Source: Riemerella anatipestifer_E (GTDB lineage: Bacteria; Bacteroidota; Bacteroidia; Flavobacteriales; Weeksellaceae). Taken from it: a DNA stretch of 47,811 nucleotides. Under the pieces are notes generated by a model, which did no database searches, had not been told where the DNA came from, and worked only from the letters and a program-made list of their open reading frames with translations. Within the stretch, counting starts at the first letter, position 1, and each line of letters starts with the position of its first letter. The stretch is taken from NCBI RefSeq assembly GCF_009932355.1, contig NZ_LEKU01000002.1:1-47811 (forward strand), written 5' to 3'. A program made the translations under genes and the position numbers. Shown here one piece after another: positions 35,862 to 44,194 of the stretch.

Positions 35862-36494
35862 ATGATAGAATTAAAATATAGCTTTGAATACTTCTGTTCA
35901 CCAATATGGATAAAAGAAAACTCAACTAGTATATTTGAGAATATACTAGTTGAAGATTTACCTGTTGAAGAAGATTTAAAAAAAGATATAACTAATTTGA
36001 ATATTATTTATCAATCTACTTATAATAAAGACTACCCTCCAGAGCCCATTAATCTGAGTTCAGATGAAGAAATATTTTTTTTAAATAAGGTTCTAAATTC
36101 ATCATTAAGACTAAAGAATGCCTTACCTTCCAATTATAAATTCCTTTTTGATTTTCAACTTTGGGAAGATCGTATAAGAGAAATAAAAAGTAAAATAAAT
36201 GTGTCTAATAATTTAAATCCTGATGCTCAAAAATTGAAAGAACCTATTCATGATGAAAAAATAACATATTCAATAATTTCAAGAGGAGAAATGATTATTA
36301 ACTATAATAATAACACAATAAATCTTTCAATAAGAGTTACTGGAGAGTTAATATTTCAACCTCCTACTTTTTATGCAGATTTAGTTGTATTAAAAAAACA
36401 AACTAATTTATCTGATGAAATAATAAAAAAAATTATAAACTTTATTGAAAATGATAGCGAAAAGACTATAGGAACCAAAATAATATTCGATTAA
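35862..36494 (+). CDS. Putative second immunity protein
   Basis: A 210-aa cytoplasmic protein, Asn/Ile/Lys-rich, with no signal peptide or membrane segment (YSFEYFCSPIWIKENSTSIF, SLRLKNALPSNYKFLFDFQLW, a C-terminal strand TIGTKIIFD). Family not recognised. It follows the 48-aa toxin-tip fragment by 11 bases and is the last gene before the IS1 element, so I read it as the partner of the orphan tip. Very A/T-rich codon use, unlike the flanking surface genes. Confidence 0.5.
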   Translation: MIELKYSFEYFCSPIWIKENSTSIFENILVEDLPVEEDLKKDITNLNIIYQSTYNKDYPPEPINLSSDEEIFFLNKVLNSSLRLKNALPSNYKFLFDFQLWEDRIREIKSKINVSNNLNPDAQKLKEPIHDEKITYSIISRGEMIINYNNNTINLSIRVTGELIFQPPTFYADLVVLKKQTNLSDEIIKKIINFIENDSEKTIGTKIIFD

Positions 36495-36665
36495 ATACAT
36501 ATCTAAATAATATGTTAGTAGGGTCATGTATCAGACTTGTGGGTTTTAGTGTAAGGCACTGAATATTAGCTATGTTTAAAATTTTCAAACTATTAAAAAT
36601 GAAAAATAAGGACGGAGCAAACTACCATAACAAAGAAAATAATAGAAAATAGATAACTTAAAATA

Positions 36666-36695
36666 TTGAGACACAATACAGATGTATTAAATTTG
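36666..36695 (+). promoter_or_regulatory. Promoter of the IS1 transposase
   Basis: TTG (36666-36668), exactly 19 bases, TAAATTTG (36688-36695). The ATG at 36701 is only five bases further, so the mRNA should be nearly leaderless. With no terminator seen after the transposase, it may also drive the four genes downstream. Confidence 0.85.
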
Positions 36696-36700
36696 TGGGT

Positions 36701-37384
36701 ATGATAATAGAAGTAGAAAATTATAGGCAAGACAACTGTTTACAATGCTCCCAAAAGGGCATAAAGCATGGTATGAGTAGCATAGGCACTCAGCGGTTAT
36801 ATTGTAAATTTTGTAAAAAAACATGGCAGATTTCTTATGCATATAAAGCTTATAATCATAAAATTAACTCCCTCATTATATTGCTAACAAAAGAGGGTTG
36901 TGGTATTAGGAGTATTGCAAGGTTGCTTAGTATTTCTACAACAACATTATTATCAAGAATTAAAAGCATTGCCCAATCATTAAAATTTCCTACATTGCCA
37001 TTGCATAAAATCTATCAAATAGATGAACTTTGTACCTTTGTTAAAAATAAACAAAATAGAGTTTGGATTATTTGTGCATTAGAAGAGGGCAGTAAGAAGA
37101 TAGTAAGATTTTTTGTAGGCAACAGAACCAATAAAACTATAAAAAGAGTTATAGATGATGTTTTGGTTTCGTCTCCAACTTTAATAAGAACAGATAAATT
37201 AAAAAATTATCAATTTTTAATTCCAAAAGAAATACATAACACAGCTTGTAAAGGAATACAAAATATAGAAAGAATGAATCTGAGTTTGAGAACTCATTTA
37301 AAAAGGCTAAACAGAAAAACTATAGCATACAGTAGAGATATTACTTTATTGTATGCCATTGTTAAAATATATTTATTAAAATAG
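36701..37384 (+). CDS. IS1-family transposase (single frame)
   Basis: A 227-aa transposase. The N-terminal zinc finger CLQC...CKFC and helix-turn-helix (GIRSIARLLSISTTTLLSRIK) correspond to InsA; the DDE-type part (YQIDELCTFVKNKQNRVWII, IRTDKLKNYQFLIP, the IERMNLSLRTHLKRLNRKT block) corresponds to InsB. Both are in one frame, as in IS1 elements of Bacteroidetes and archaea, so no programmed frameshift is needed. A GTG at 36695 would add two residues but overlaps the promoter box. The gene looks intact though its element lacks a visible right end. Confidence 0.92.
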   Translation: MIIEVENYRQDNCLQCSQKGIKHGMSSIGTQRLYCKFCKKTWQISYAYKAYNHKINSLIILLTKEGCGIRSIARLLSISTTTLLSRIKSIAQSLKFPTLPLHKIYQIDELCTFVKNKQNRVWIICALEEGSKKIVRFFVGNRTNKTIKRVIDDVLVSSPTLIRTDKLKNYQFLIPKEIHNTACKGIQNIERMNLSLRTHLKRLNRKTIAYSRDITLLYAIVKIYLLK

Positions 37385-37399
37385 CAAAAATAAAAGCGT

Positions 37400-39499
37400 A
37401 TGCTAAAAAAATACTTTATTCTAATTTTGGTAGTTGTAGGAGGTATTATTTTTTCTCAAGAATTAGAGAAAACAGTAACTCCGCATATCCGTTTAAAAGT
37501 AGATAGTAAGAAAGATCAGATTTCTCTTCGCTGGGCAGTAGACGAGCCATTGTCTTGGCAAAGAGCTAATAAAACAGGATTTCGCCTCAAAAGATATACC
37601 TTGATGCGTAACGGAAAACTTCTTGCAAGCCCAGAAGAAAAAGATTTAGGAATATTTTTGCCAGCTTCTGAAAAAGAATGGCAAAAAGTGATAGAAAAAA
37701 ATGATAATGCTGCTATTGTTGCCCAGTCACTCTTTGGTGAAAGTTTTGAAGTGGAAATGGGTGAGAAAGGAAAATTACAAGGAATAGTTAATAAATCTCA
37801 AGAGACAGAACAACGATTTGCCTATGCCTTAATAGCCGCAGATTTAGATTTTGAAGTGGCAAAATTAGCAGGTTGGGGTTATACGGATAAAGAAGTAAAA
37901 GCAGATGAACGCTATCTATATACAGTAACCATTAACCAGAATACGGCTACAACAGAAAAACCATTAATAGTGGAAAAGGGAGATGCACTAGCCTCTGTTT
38001 CAGATAATATAGAACTGCCAAAGCCCTTAGATTTCATAGGTATTTTTAAAGATAAAACGGTTACTCTATCTTGGGAATACTCACAACTAAGAGATACATA
38101 TACCTCGTATTATGTGGAAAAATCAGAAAATGGAGGAACCTTCCAACCCTTGGGGGACTTACCAGTAATGAATATGAATGATGCCGATGGCAGAACTGCT
38201 CGAGGCATGACCTATGTAGATTCATTGGCTCAAAACAATAAGATATTTAGTTATCGAATTAGGGGAAAAACTATTTTTGGAGATTATGGTCCTTACTCTG
38301 ATGTTGTTTCGGGAGAAGGAATGAAAAGCTTGGAAGCAAGTCCTATGATTTCGAATTTTGAAATAAGTGGAGAGGAAGATATTACGATTACTTGGGAGTA
38401 TCCAAAAGAAAATGAAAAAGATATTACTTCGTTTGAGCTTCTCCACTCTGAAACCGACTTACAGAATACTTATAAAGTTGTTAAAGATAAAATTCCTGTG
38501 CAGACTAGAACCCTAGTTACCAAAAGTATAGCACCATCTAATTATTATAAAATCCAAGCTATTGGCAAAGCAGGAGATAAAAGAGAATCTTTTTCTATGT
38601 TAATACAACCTAACGACTCTACCCCACCAGAGTCTCCTATAGGGTTTAAAGGCAAAATAGACTCTCTAGGTGTGGTACATCTAGAATGGAAAGCCAATAC
38701 AGAAAAAGATTTAGAAGGCTATCACATTTTTAGAGGAGTACAAAAAGGCGAAGAAATGGTAAGGATAACGCCTCAAGCAATTACTCAAAATCTATATAAA
38801 GACAAGGTGGAATTAGAAAATCTTAATTCAAAAGTTTATTATTATATAACAGCCACCGATAAGAGGAAAAATCAGTCTGAACCTTCAGTAGTTTTAGAAC
38901 TTGAAAAACCAGATAAGGTAAGACCTCAAGCTCCTGTTTTTTCAGGATATAAATTAGAAGAAGATGGAAAGATAACCGTAGAATGGCTAAAGAGTTATAG
39001 TGAAGATGTAGAGATACACCAGCTTTATCGTCAAGAAAAAGAGGCTGTAGATAAAAACTGGAAACTAATTTATGAAACTAAAAATATACAGCCTAACTAT
39101 ACTTATACAGATAAGGAAGTAGAGGCTGATAAAAGTTATATCTATTACCTATTAGCAATAGACAACAGTAAATTAAAATCGGATAAATCACAAGAAATTA
39201 CACTAAGAAGTAATAGCTTTGAACCTAAATCTGTTCTAAACAATCTTTCAGGTTCTGTTAATAGAAATAAAAAACAAATAGAACTTCTTTGGAAAGTACG
39301 AGATGAAAATATTGGTGAAATATTGGTTTATAGACAAAAAGGAACAGAAAAACCTACTTTATTTGGGACATTACAAGGAACCACTAATTTTTTGGAAGAC
39401 CAATCAGTTCAAGTAGGAAATAGCTACACTTACCTATTGAAACCTATGTTAAAAAATAATCAAGTGGCAAAAACTGAAAAAATCACAATAGAATATTAA
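37400..39499 (+). CDS. Secreted protein with five fibronectin type III domains
   Basis: A 699-aa exported protein. Signal peptide about 1-19 (ending IFS-Q). An N-terminal region (about 20-200) is followed by five FN3-like domains starting near 203, 313, 408, 507 and 608; each has a TxxWEY or LxWK strand and a Tyr corner (VVHLEWKANTEKDLEGYHIF, KITVEWLKSYSEDVEIHQLY). No sorting domain. Probably an extracellular scaffold or linker. It starts 15 bases after the IS1 transposase stop and ends 10 bases before the next gene. Confidence 0.85.
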   Translation: MLKKYFILILVVVGGIIFSQELEKTVTPHIRLKVDSKKDQISLRWAVDEPLSWQRANKTGFRLKRYTLMRNGKLLASPEEKDLGIFLPASEKEWQKVIEKNDNAAIVAQSLFGESFEVEMGEKGKLQGIVNKSQETEQRFAYALIAADLDFEVAKLAGWGYTDKEVKADERYLYTVTINQNTATTEKPLIVEKGDALASVSDNIELPKPLDFIGIFKDKTVTLSWEYSQLRDTYTSYYVEKSENGGTFQPLGDLPVMNMNDADGRTARGMTYVDSLAQNNKIFSYRIRGKTIFGDYGPYSDVVSGEGMKSLEASPMISNFEISGEEDITITWEYPKENEKDITSFELLHSETDLQNTYKVVKDKIPVQTRTLVTKSIAPSNYYKIQAIGKAGDKRESFSMLIQPNDSTPPESPIGFKGKIDSLGVVHLEWKANTEKDLEGYHIFRGVQKGEEMVRITPQAITQNLYKDKVELENLNSKVYYYITATDKRKNQSEPSVVLELEKPDKVRPQAPVFSGYKLEEDGKITVEWLKSYSEDVEIHQLYRQEKEAVDKNWKLIYETKNIQPNYTYTDKEVEADKSYIYYLLAIDNSKLKSDKSQEITLRSNSFEPKSVLNNLSGSVNRNKKQIELLWKVRDENIGEILVYRQKGTEKPTLFGTLQGTTNFLEDQSVQVGNSYTYLLKPMLKNNQVAKTEKITIEY

Positions 39500-39509
39500 A
39501 CAAACGGAT

Positions 39510-42500
39510 ATGAAAAAAAACATACTTATAATAGTTTTATTTTTTTATAAACTAGTTTTTTCTCAAGTTGGAGTAACTCCACAGGAAAAGGAGAATAACT
39601 TCTATCTTTTTAAAGCAGAAAAATTTGATAATTGGCTTTATTTTGAAGATGGAGAATGTTTTTCCTACTTTAGAATAAGTGTTAAGTATGAGGATAATAC
39701 CATTCAAGAAAAATATTATTTCAATCTACAGCCATATGTCTATAAAAAAAACGGTGATTGGTATATTGATCTAAGGGATCATAAATTTAACTTTTTAATA
39801 GACAAAAAAATAAAATCTATAATTACATATTATCATGCAAAAGAGCAACCTGAGTCGGGAAGATGTAATGGCAGAAACGCTATAGAAAGAGATCATACTA
39901 GAGAAAATTCATCTCTTGTAATGTGTAGTCTTATGAATACTAGTATTTATGATGTATCTAGTAGAGAATTAAAATTTGTAATAAATAACAATTACAGGCT
40001 AATACCATTACATACTTTAAAAACAGATGTTATAGATAGCAACCAAATCCCTGTATTATATAACTCATATCTCCCAAGTGGCGATAAAATAAATCTATTG
40101 GCAAAAGAAGGTTTTGCTGCTGATGTATATCATTATCAATATAGTTTGGATAATATATCTTGGATAAATATAGATTCTAGTTTATCAACTTTAAATAAAT
40201 TAAGCATTTCAGCGAAAGATATACTTGGTGATAGCTACTCTCAATATATCGGAAAAAAGATTTATTTTCGTGTAGTATCCTGTTTTGAAAATGGTACGCC
40301 TCAATCTTGGTCAGAGCCCGTTCCACTAACTATAATTCAATCAGCCCCACATATTTTACCTAATTCTAATCCATCCCAAACCAAATGCTTTGACACAGAG
40401 GATGGGAGTGTTACACTAAACTTTGATAGAACACTACTCCCAGAAGAAACATTAGAAATATCATTAGTTAATACAGAGACGAAGGGAGCAGTGCGTAACG
40501 TAGATATTACCGCAGACCTACAATCTCAGAACACATACATACTTCAAAATCTACCTCCAGGGAAATATGAATTAGGCTTAAAGGGAACTTATAAAGGAGC
40601 ACAAACTTATACTGATGCTTCAACCCATACCACCAGTTTTGAAATTACAAAGTCTAAGCCCGTCATCTTTGATTCACCCTCTAAAACAGATGTTTTTTGT
40701 TTTCAAGGGAATGACGGTATAATTAACCTCACGGCAAGTGGTGGACAAAATCAATTTCAATATTCTGTAACAAAAGACGGACAACCATTTTTAGATTGGA
40801 TAAATTTTGATAATGGGAATAATGCTTCTATTCAAGGGTTAAGTGCAGGTACTTATAAAATAAAAGTAAGAGATACCAATTTGTGTATTGCAAAAGAACC
40901 TAATAATAGTAGCGTAGAAAAAGAAATTACTGTTACCATTACTCAGCCTTCTGCTCCTATTTCCTTGCCAAATGCAGATATTGAAGTGGTACAGCCTACA
41001 GGATACGGTTTAAGTAATGGATATATTTCGGTAAGAGTAACGGGAGGAACGCCTAATGCCGATGGAAGCTATAATTTTGAATGGAGAAAAGATACACCAA
41101 CTGGTACTATTATTTCTACAGGAATTATTACTGATAATATTAATAATCCTTACACCATAAAATTAGCAAATCTTACAGCTGGAAAATATTACTTAACTGT
41201 AAAAGATAAAAATTATACTAGTGCCACTTCGGAATTAGGAAATTGTGGAATTATTTCCCAAGAATTTATTGTTACACAACCAGATCCTTTGGTCGCTACA
41301 ATAGAAGTAGAAAAACCAATTTCTTGTAACATTGCTAATAATTATCCATCTAAATTAGATTTAGATAATAACGGCGTGCCTGATGAAGCTGAAGATGGGA
41401 ACTTAAAAGCTGTTGTTACAGGAGGTGTAGGAGCATATTCTTATCAGTGGCAAATATTTACTGGAGGTATCTTTCAAAACATACCAGGAGAAACACAACC
41501 TATTTTAAATAATCGTTCAGCAGGAATTTATAAAGTTTTGGTACATGATGTGAATAATAACATGACGGATGCAGAGTACACCTTTGTATATCCTCCACAA
41601 TTAGCTATATCCTTATCAGCTAATACTATTTCGTGTTACAATCAAAGCTCAGGAATGGTCTCTGTAAATGCCACAGGAGGCACAGGAAACTACTCTTATG
41701 AATGGAGTACTGGTGATACAAATGCTACCGTAACAGGGCTAACGGGAGGAAATTATTTTGTTCTTGTATCAGACTCTAAAAACTGTAAAATTAAAGGAAA
41801 TGTACAAGTAGAACAACCAGATCAAATTATCATTACCGATATTTCTGTTAAAAATCCTGTTTGTTTTGGGGCAAGCAATGGAGAAATAAAAACTTTTATT
41901 TCTGGAGGAAAAGCACCTTATACTATTTCGTGGTCTAATGGGGTAACGGGTACAGAAAATACGGGTATTTCTGCAGGAGATTACACTGTTACTGTTACAG
42001 ATGTTAACGGATGTAGCTCAACAAAACAATATACCTTGGTAGATCCTGCCCAAAGAAGGGTAGATTTAGGAGCAGATGTAACCTTATGTTTAGGAGATAC
42101 TAAAACATATAATGTGAAAATTGATGATGATGGAGCCACCTATGAATGGAAAGATCAGAACGGAAATGTGATAGGAACATCATCTGAGATTACTTTATCA
42201 ACTGTAGGAACATATACTGTGTTGATAACTGATTCTAAAGGATGTATAGCAACAGACTCGGTAACAATTAAAAACTCATTAGAAGTTTTAGACCCTCAGT
42301 TTATGTTGGCTACTCATGCCTATTCAGAAGCTACGGTTGTGTTAGTTAATACCTCTCCTACTAAACCACAAGCTATGGAATGGATAATTCCAAATAACAA
42401 TAATATACAGGTAATTAACAAAACAAATGACTATTTAGAACTAAAGTTTCTTACTACAGGCTCTTATGAAATAGGATTAAAAGGTATCCAAGGAGATTGT

Positions 42501-42827
42501 GTAAAGACTTTTTATAAAAATGTTGTAGTAGAAGAAAATAACTCTGGAGTTAATTTAACTTCAGCTAAAGCTACAAATATAACAGAATTCAATATTCTTC
42601 CAAATCCTAATAATGGTATATTTCAAGTTCTAGTAGGACTAGGTAAGGAAGAATCTATTAAAATAAGAATTTTGGATATGGTTTCTCATGAGGTATTTCC
42701 TTCTATAACACAACCTCAAGCGACTTATTTTGTAGTTCCATTTAGTGCTTCAATACCAGCAGGAATGTATTTAGTAATTTTAGAGACTGGTGATGAAGTA
42801 ATGGTAAAAAGAATGATTGTGAAATAA
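39510..42827 (+). CDS. SprB-repeat surface protein with T9SS type A sorting domain
   Basis: A 1105-aa protein with signal peptide (about 1-18, FS-Q). The N-terminal 290 residues are unassigned. SprB-type repeats start near 394, 494, 603, 706 and 781 (CYNQSSGMVSVNATGGTGNY, CFGASNGEIKTFISGGKAPY, GDYTVTVTDVNGC). A PKD-like segment lies near 925. A C-terminal T9SS type A domain (about 1026-1105) opens FNILPNPNNGIFQV and ends GMYLVILETGDEVMVKRMIV. SprB repeats occur in the mobile gliding adhesin of Flavobacterium. It is the only protein of the operon with a recognisable T9SS signal, so it is the likeliest route to the surface for the complex. Confidence 0.9.
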   Translation: MKKNILIIVLFFYKLVFSQVGVTPQEKENNFYLFKAEKFDNWLYFEDGECFSYFRISVKYEDNTIQEKYYFNLQPYVYKKNGDWYIDLRDHKFNFLIDKKIKSIITYYHAKEQPESGRCNGRNAIERDHTRENSSLVMCSLMNTSIYDVSSRELKFVINNNYRLIPLHTLKTDVIDSNQIPVLYNSYLPSGDKINLLAKEGFAADVYHYQYSLDNISWINIDSSLSTLNKLSISAKDILGDSYSQYIGKKIYFRVVSCFENGTPQSWSEPVPLTIIQSAPHILPNSNPSQTKCFDTEDGSVTLNFDRTLLPEETLEISLVNTETKGAVRNVDITADLQSQNTYILQNLPPGKYELGLKGTYKGAQTYTDASTHTTSFEITKSKPVIFDSPSKTDVFCFQGNDGIINLTASGGQNQFQYSVTKDGQPFLDWINFDNGNNASIQGLSAGTYKIKVRDTNLCIAKEPNNSSVEKEITVTITQPSAPISLPNADIEVVQPTGYGLSNGYISVRVTGGTPNADGSYNFEWRKDTPTGTIISTGIITDNINNPYTIKLANLTAGKYYLTVKDKNYTSATSELGNCGIISQEFIVTQPDPLVATIEVEKPISCNIANNYPSKLDLDNNGVPDEAEDGNLKAVVTGGVGAYSYQWQIFTGGIFQNIPGETQPILNNRSAGIYKVLVHDVNNNMTDAEYTFVYPPQLAISLSANTISCYNQSSGMVSVNATGGTGNYSYEWSTGDTNATVTGLTGGNYFVLVSDSKNCKIKGNVQVEQPDQIIITDISVKNPVCFGASNGEIKTFISGGKAPYTISWSNGVTGTENTGISAGDYTVTVTDVNGCSSTKQYTLVDPAQRRVDLGADVTLCLGDTKTYNVKIDDDGATYEWKDQNGNVIGTSSEITLSTVGTYTVLITDSKGCIATDSVTIKNSLEVLDPQFMLATHAYSEATVVLVNTSPTKPQAMEWIIPNNNNIQVINKTNDYLELKFLTTGSYEIGLKGIQGDCVKTFYKNVVVEENNSGVNLTSAKATNITEFNILPNPNNGIFQVLVGLGKEESIKIRILDMVSHEVFPSITQPQATYFVVPFSASIPAGMYLVILETGDEVMVKRMIVK

Positions 42828-42835
42828 TAAAATTT

Positions 42836-44191
42836 ATGAAAAATACATATAAAATATATTGTCTTTTGTTTTTCCTTGCTATTTATGTTTTTGGATTACA
42901 ATCTTGTGCAAGAGAGGAAGGCATTCCCGTAACGGCAGATTTTACAATAAAAGTGGTTGATGAAGACTATTCTGTTCCTGTAAAGGTAGAAATAGTCAAT
43001 AAGTCAAAAGGAGCAGAAACCTATGAATGGGAGTTTGAAGGAGCTACGGTTACCAGTTCTACAGAAAAATCTCCGAAACCTATAGTTTATACAGAAGCAG
43101 GGACATATAAAATAAAATTAACAGCATCTAATAAAGATGGCAATAAGGATGAGAAAGAAATAGAGATAAAGGTAGATGCAGCAATGAAAGTTGATTTTGA
43201 TTGGCTCATGCAAGGTAGTGATATCTCTCCAGTAACATTACAAATGATAGATAAATCGGAGGGTGCTACTCAATATTTATGGGAGTTTGAAGGAGGATTA
43301 CCCTCAACCGCCAATGCCCCAAAACCTAGTGTAACTTTTACTTCAGAAGGAGAACATACTATTAAACTAACTATTTCCAACGGAAAAGAAACCTATTCTA
43401 CGCAAAAGAAGATAGTGGTAAAATCAGCCATGACTATTGATTTTAATTGGAGTGTAGAATCTATTGATAGTGATTATGAGGCACCAGTACTATTACATCT
43501 TAATAACCTGTCAACCAATGCAACTTCCTATGAATGGAGTATTGTAGGAGCTACTCCATCTTTATCTACTGAAATAAGTCCTAGTATTAATTTTACTAAT
43601 GCTGGTACTTATACTATTATCTTGAAAGCTATAAATGATAAAGAAACAAAAGTTATAGAAAAACAGATTGTAATACATCCTAACACCAACTTGTTGTCTT
43701 TTAGTGATGTGAAATTGGGTATTAATAGTGCTCATACTACTATTGGATGTTTTTTCTCTTCATACTTAGGTAAAGTAATTAAACAGGGAGAAATCAACTC
43801 TATTGATGGTTCCAAAGTAGACTTCGGATTTTTTGGATTAAACTCTACATTTTCTTACAATCAATTTATATCACCAGATGAAGTTCAAAATACCGTATTT
43901 TCCTCTATTCCAAACGCAATACATACTAAGGTAATTAATTCTCAAGAATTAGTAGGAATACAATTAACTAACGCTGGCTTTAATTCTATTAACTCAGGGA
44001 GTGATTTTAACTCAATTAATATTAATGAAACCAACGCGGGAAAATCACCATTTAATAATACAAATGTACCTAGGATAGTTTTATTTAAAACAAATGATGG
44101 TAGAAAAGGAGCTATAAGAATAAAAAGTTTTACAGCGAATGGTACAAGCTCATATATAACCGTTGATATTAAAGTTCAAAAACAACCTTAG
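42836..44191 (+). CDS. PKD-domain lipoprotein
   Basis: A 451-aa lipoprotein: the signal ends LQSC with Cys24, followed by AREEG. Three PKD/Ig-like repeats lie at about 33-113, 116-195 and 198-280 (TYEWEFEGATVTSSTEKSPK, YLWEFEGGLPS, SYEWSIVGATPS). A C-terminal domain of about 165 residues (SFSDVKLGINSAHTTIGCFF onward) is not recognised. Likely a cell-surface or periplasmic lipoprotein bridging the secreted proteins and the outer-membrane barrel encoded next. Start is eight bases after the SprB-repeat gene. Confidence 0.87.
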   Translation: MKNTYKIYCLLFFLAIYVFGLQSCAREEGIPVTADFTIKVVDEDYSVPVKVEIVNKSKGAETYEWEFEGATVTSSTEKSPKPIVYTEAGTYKIKLTASNKDGNKDEKEIEIKVDAAMKVDFDWLMQGSDISPVTLQMIDKSEGATQYLWEFEGGLPSTANAPKPSVTFTSEGEHTIKLTISNGKETYSTQKKIVVKSAMTIDFNWSVESIDSDYEAPVLLHLNNLSTNATSYEWSIVGATPSLSTEISPSINFTNAGTYTIILKAINDKETKVIEKQIVIHPNTNLLSFSDVKLGINSAHTTIGCFFSSYLGKVIKQGEINSIDGSKVDFGFFGLNSTFSYNQFISPDEVQNTVFSSIPNAIHTKVINSQELVGIQLTNAGFNSINSGSDFNSININETNAGKSPFNNTNVPRIVLFKTNDGRKGAIRIKSFTANGTSSYITVDIKVQKQP

Positions 44192-44194
44192 TTT

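Larger units (their letters stand above)
36522..37399 (+). mobile_element. IS1-family element with clear left end and no visible right end
   Basis: The left end GGTCATGTATCAGACTTGTG (36522-36541) continues GGTTTTAGTGTA and matches, with gaps, the E. coli IS1 left end (GGTGATG...ACTT...TTTAGTGTA). A transposase gene with a perfect promoter follows. The matching right inverted repeat (expected ...TGATACATGACC) is not found before the next gene, whose ATG at 37400 is 15 bases after the transposase stop. The right end therefore looks deleted, which would fix the element in place; 37399 is only the outer limit. Confidence 0.75.

Noticed and set aside
40690..42050. Repeated blocks suggesting a DNA repeat array
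   Set aside because: They are diverged SprB protein repeats within one gene, not DNA-level repeats.
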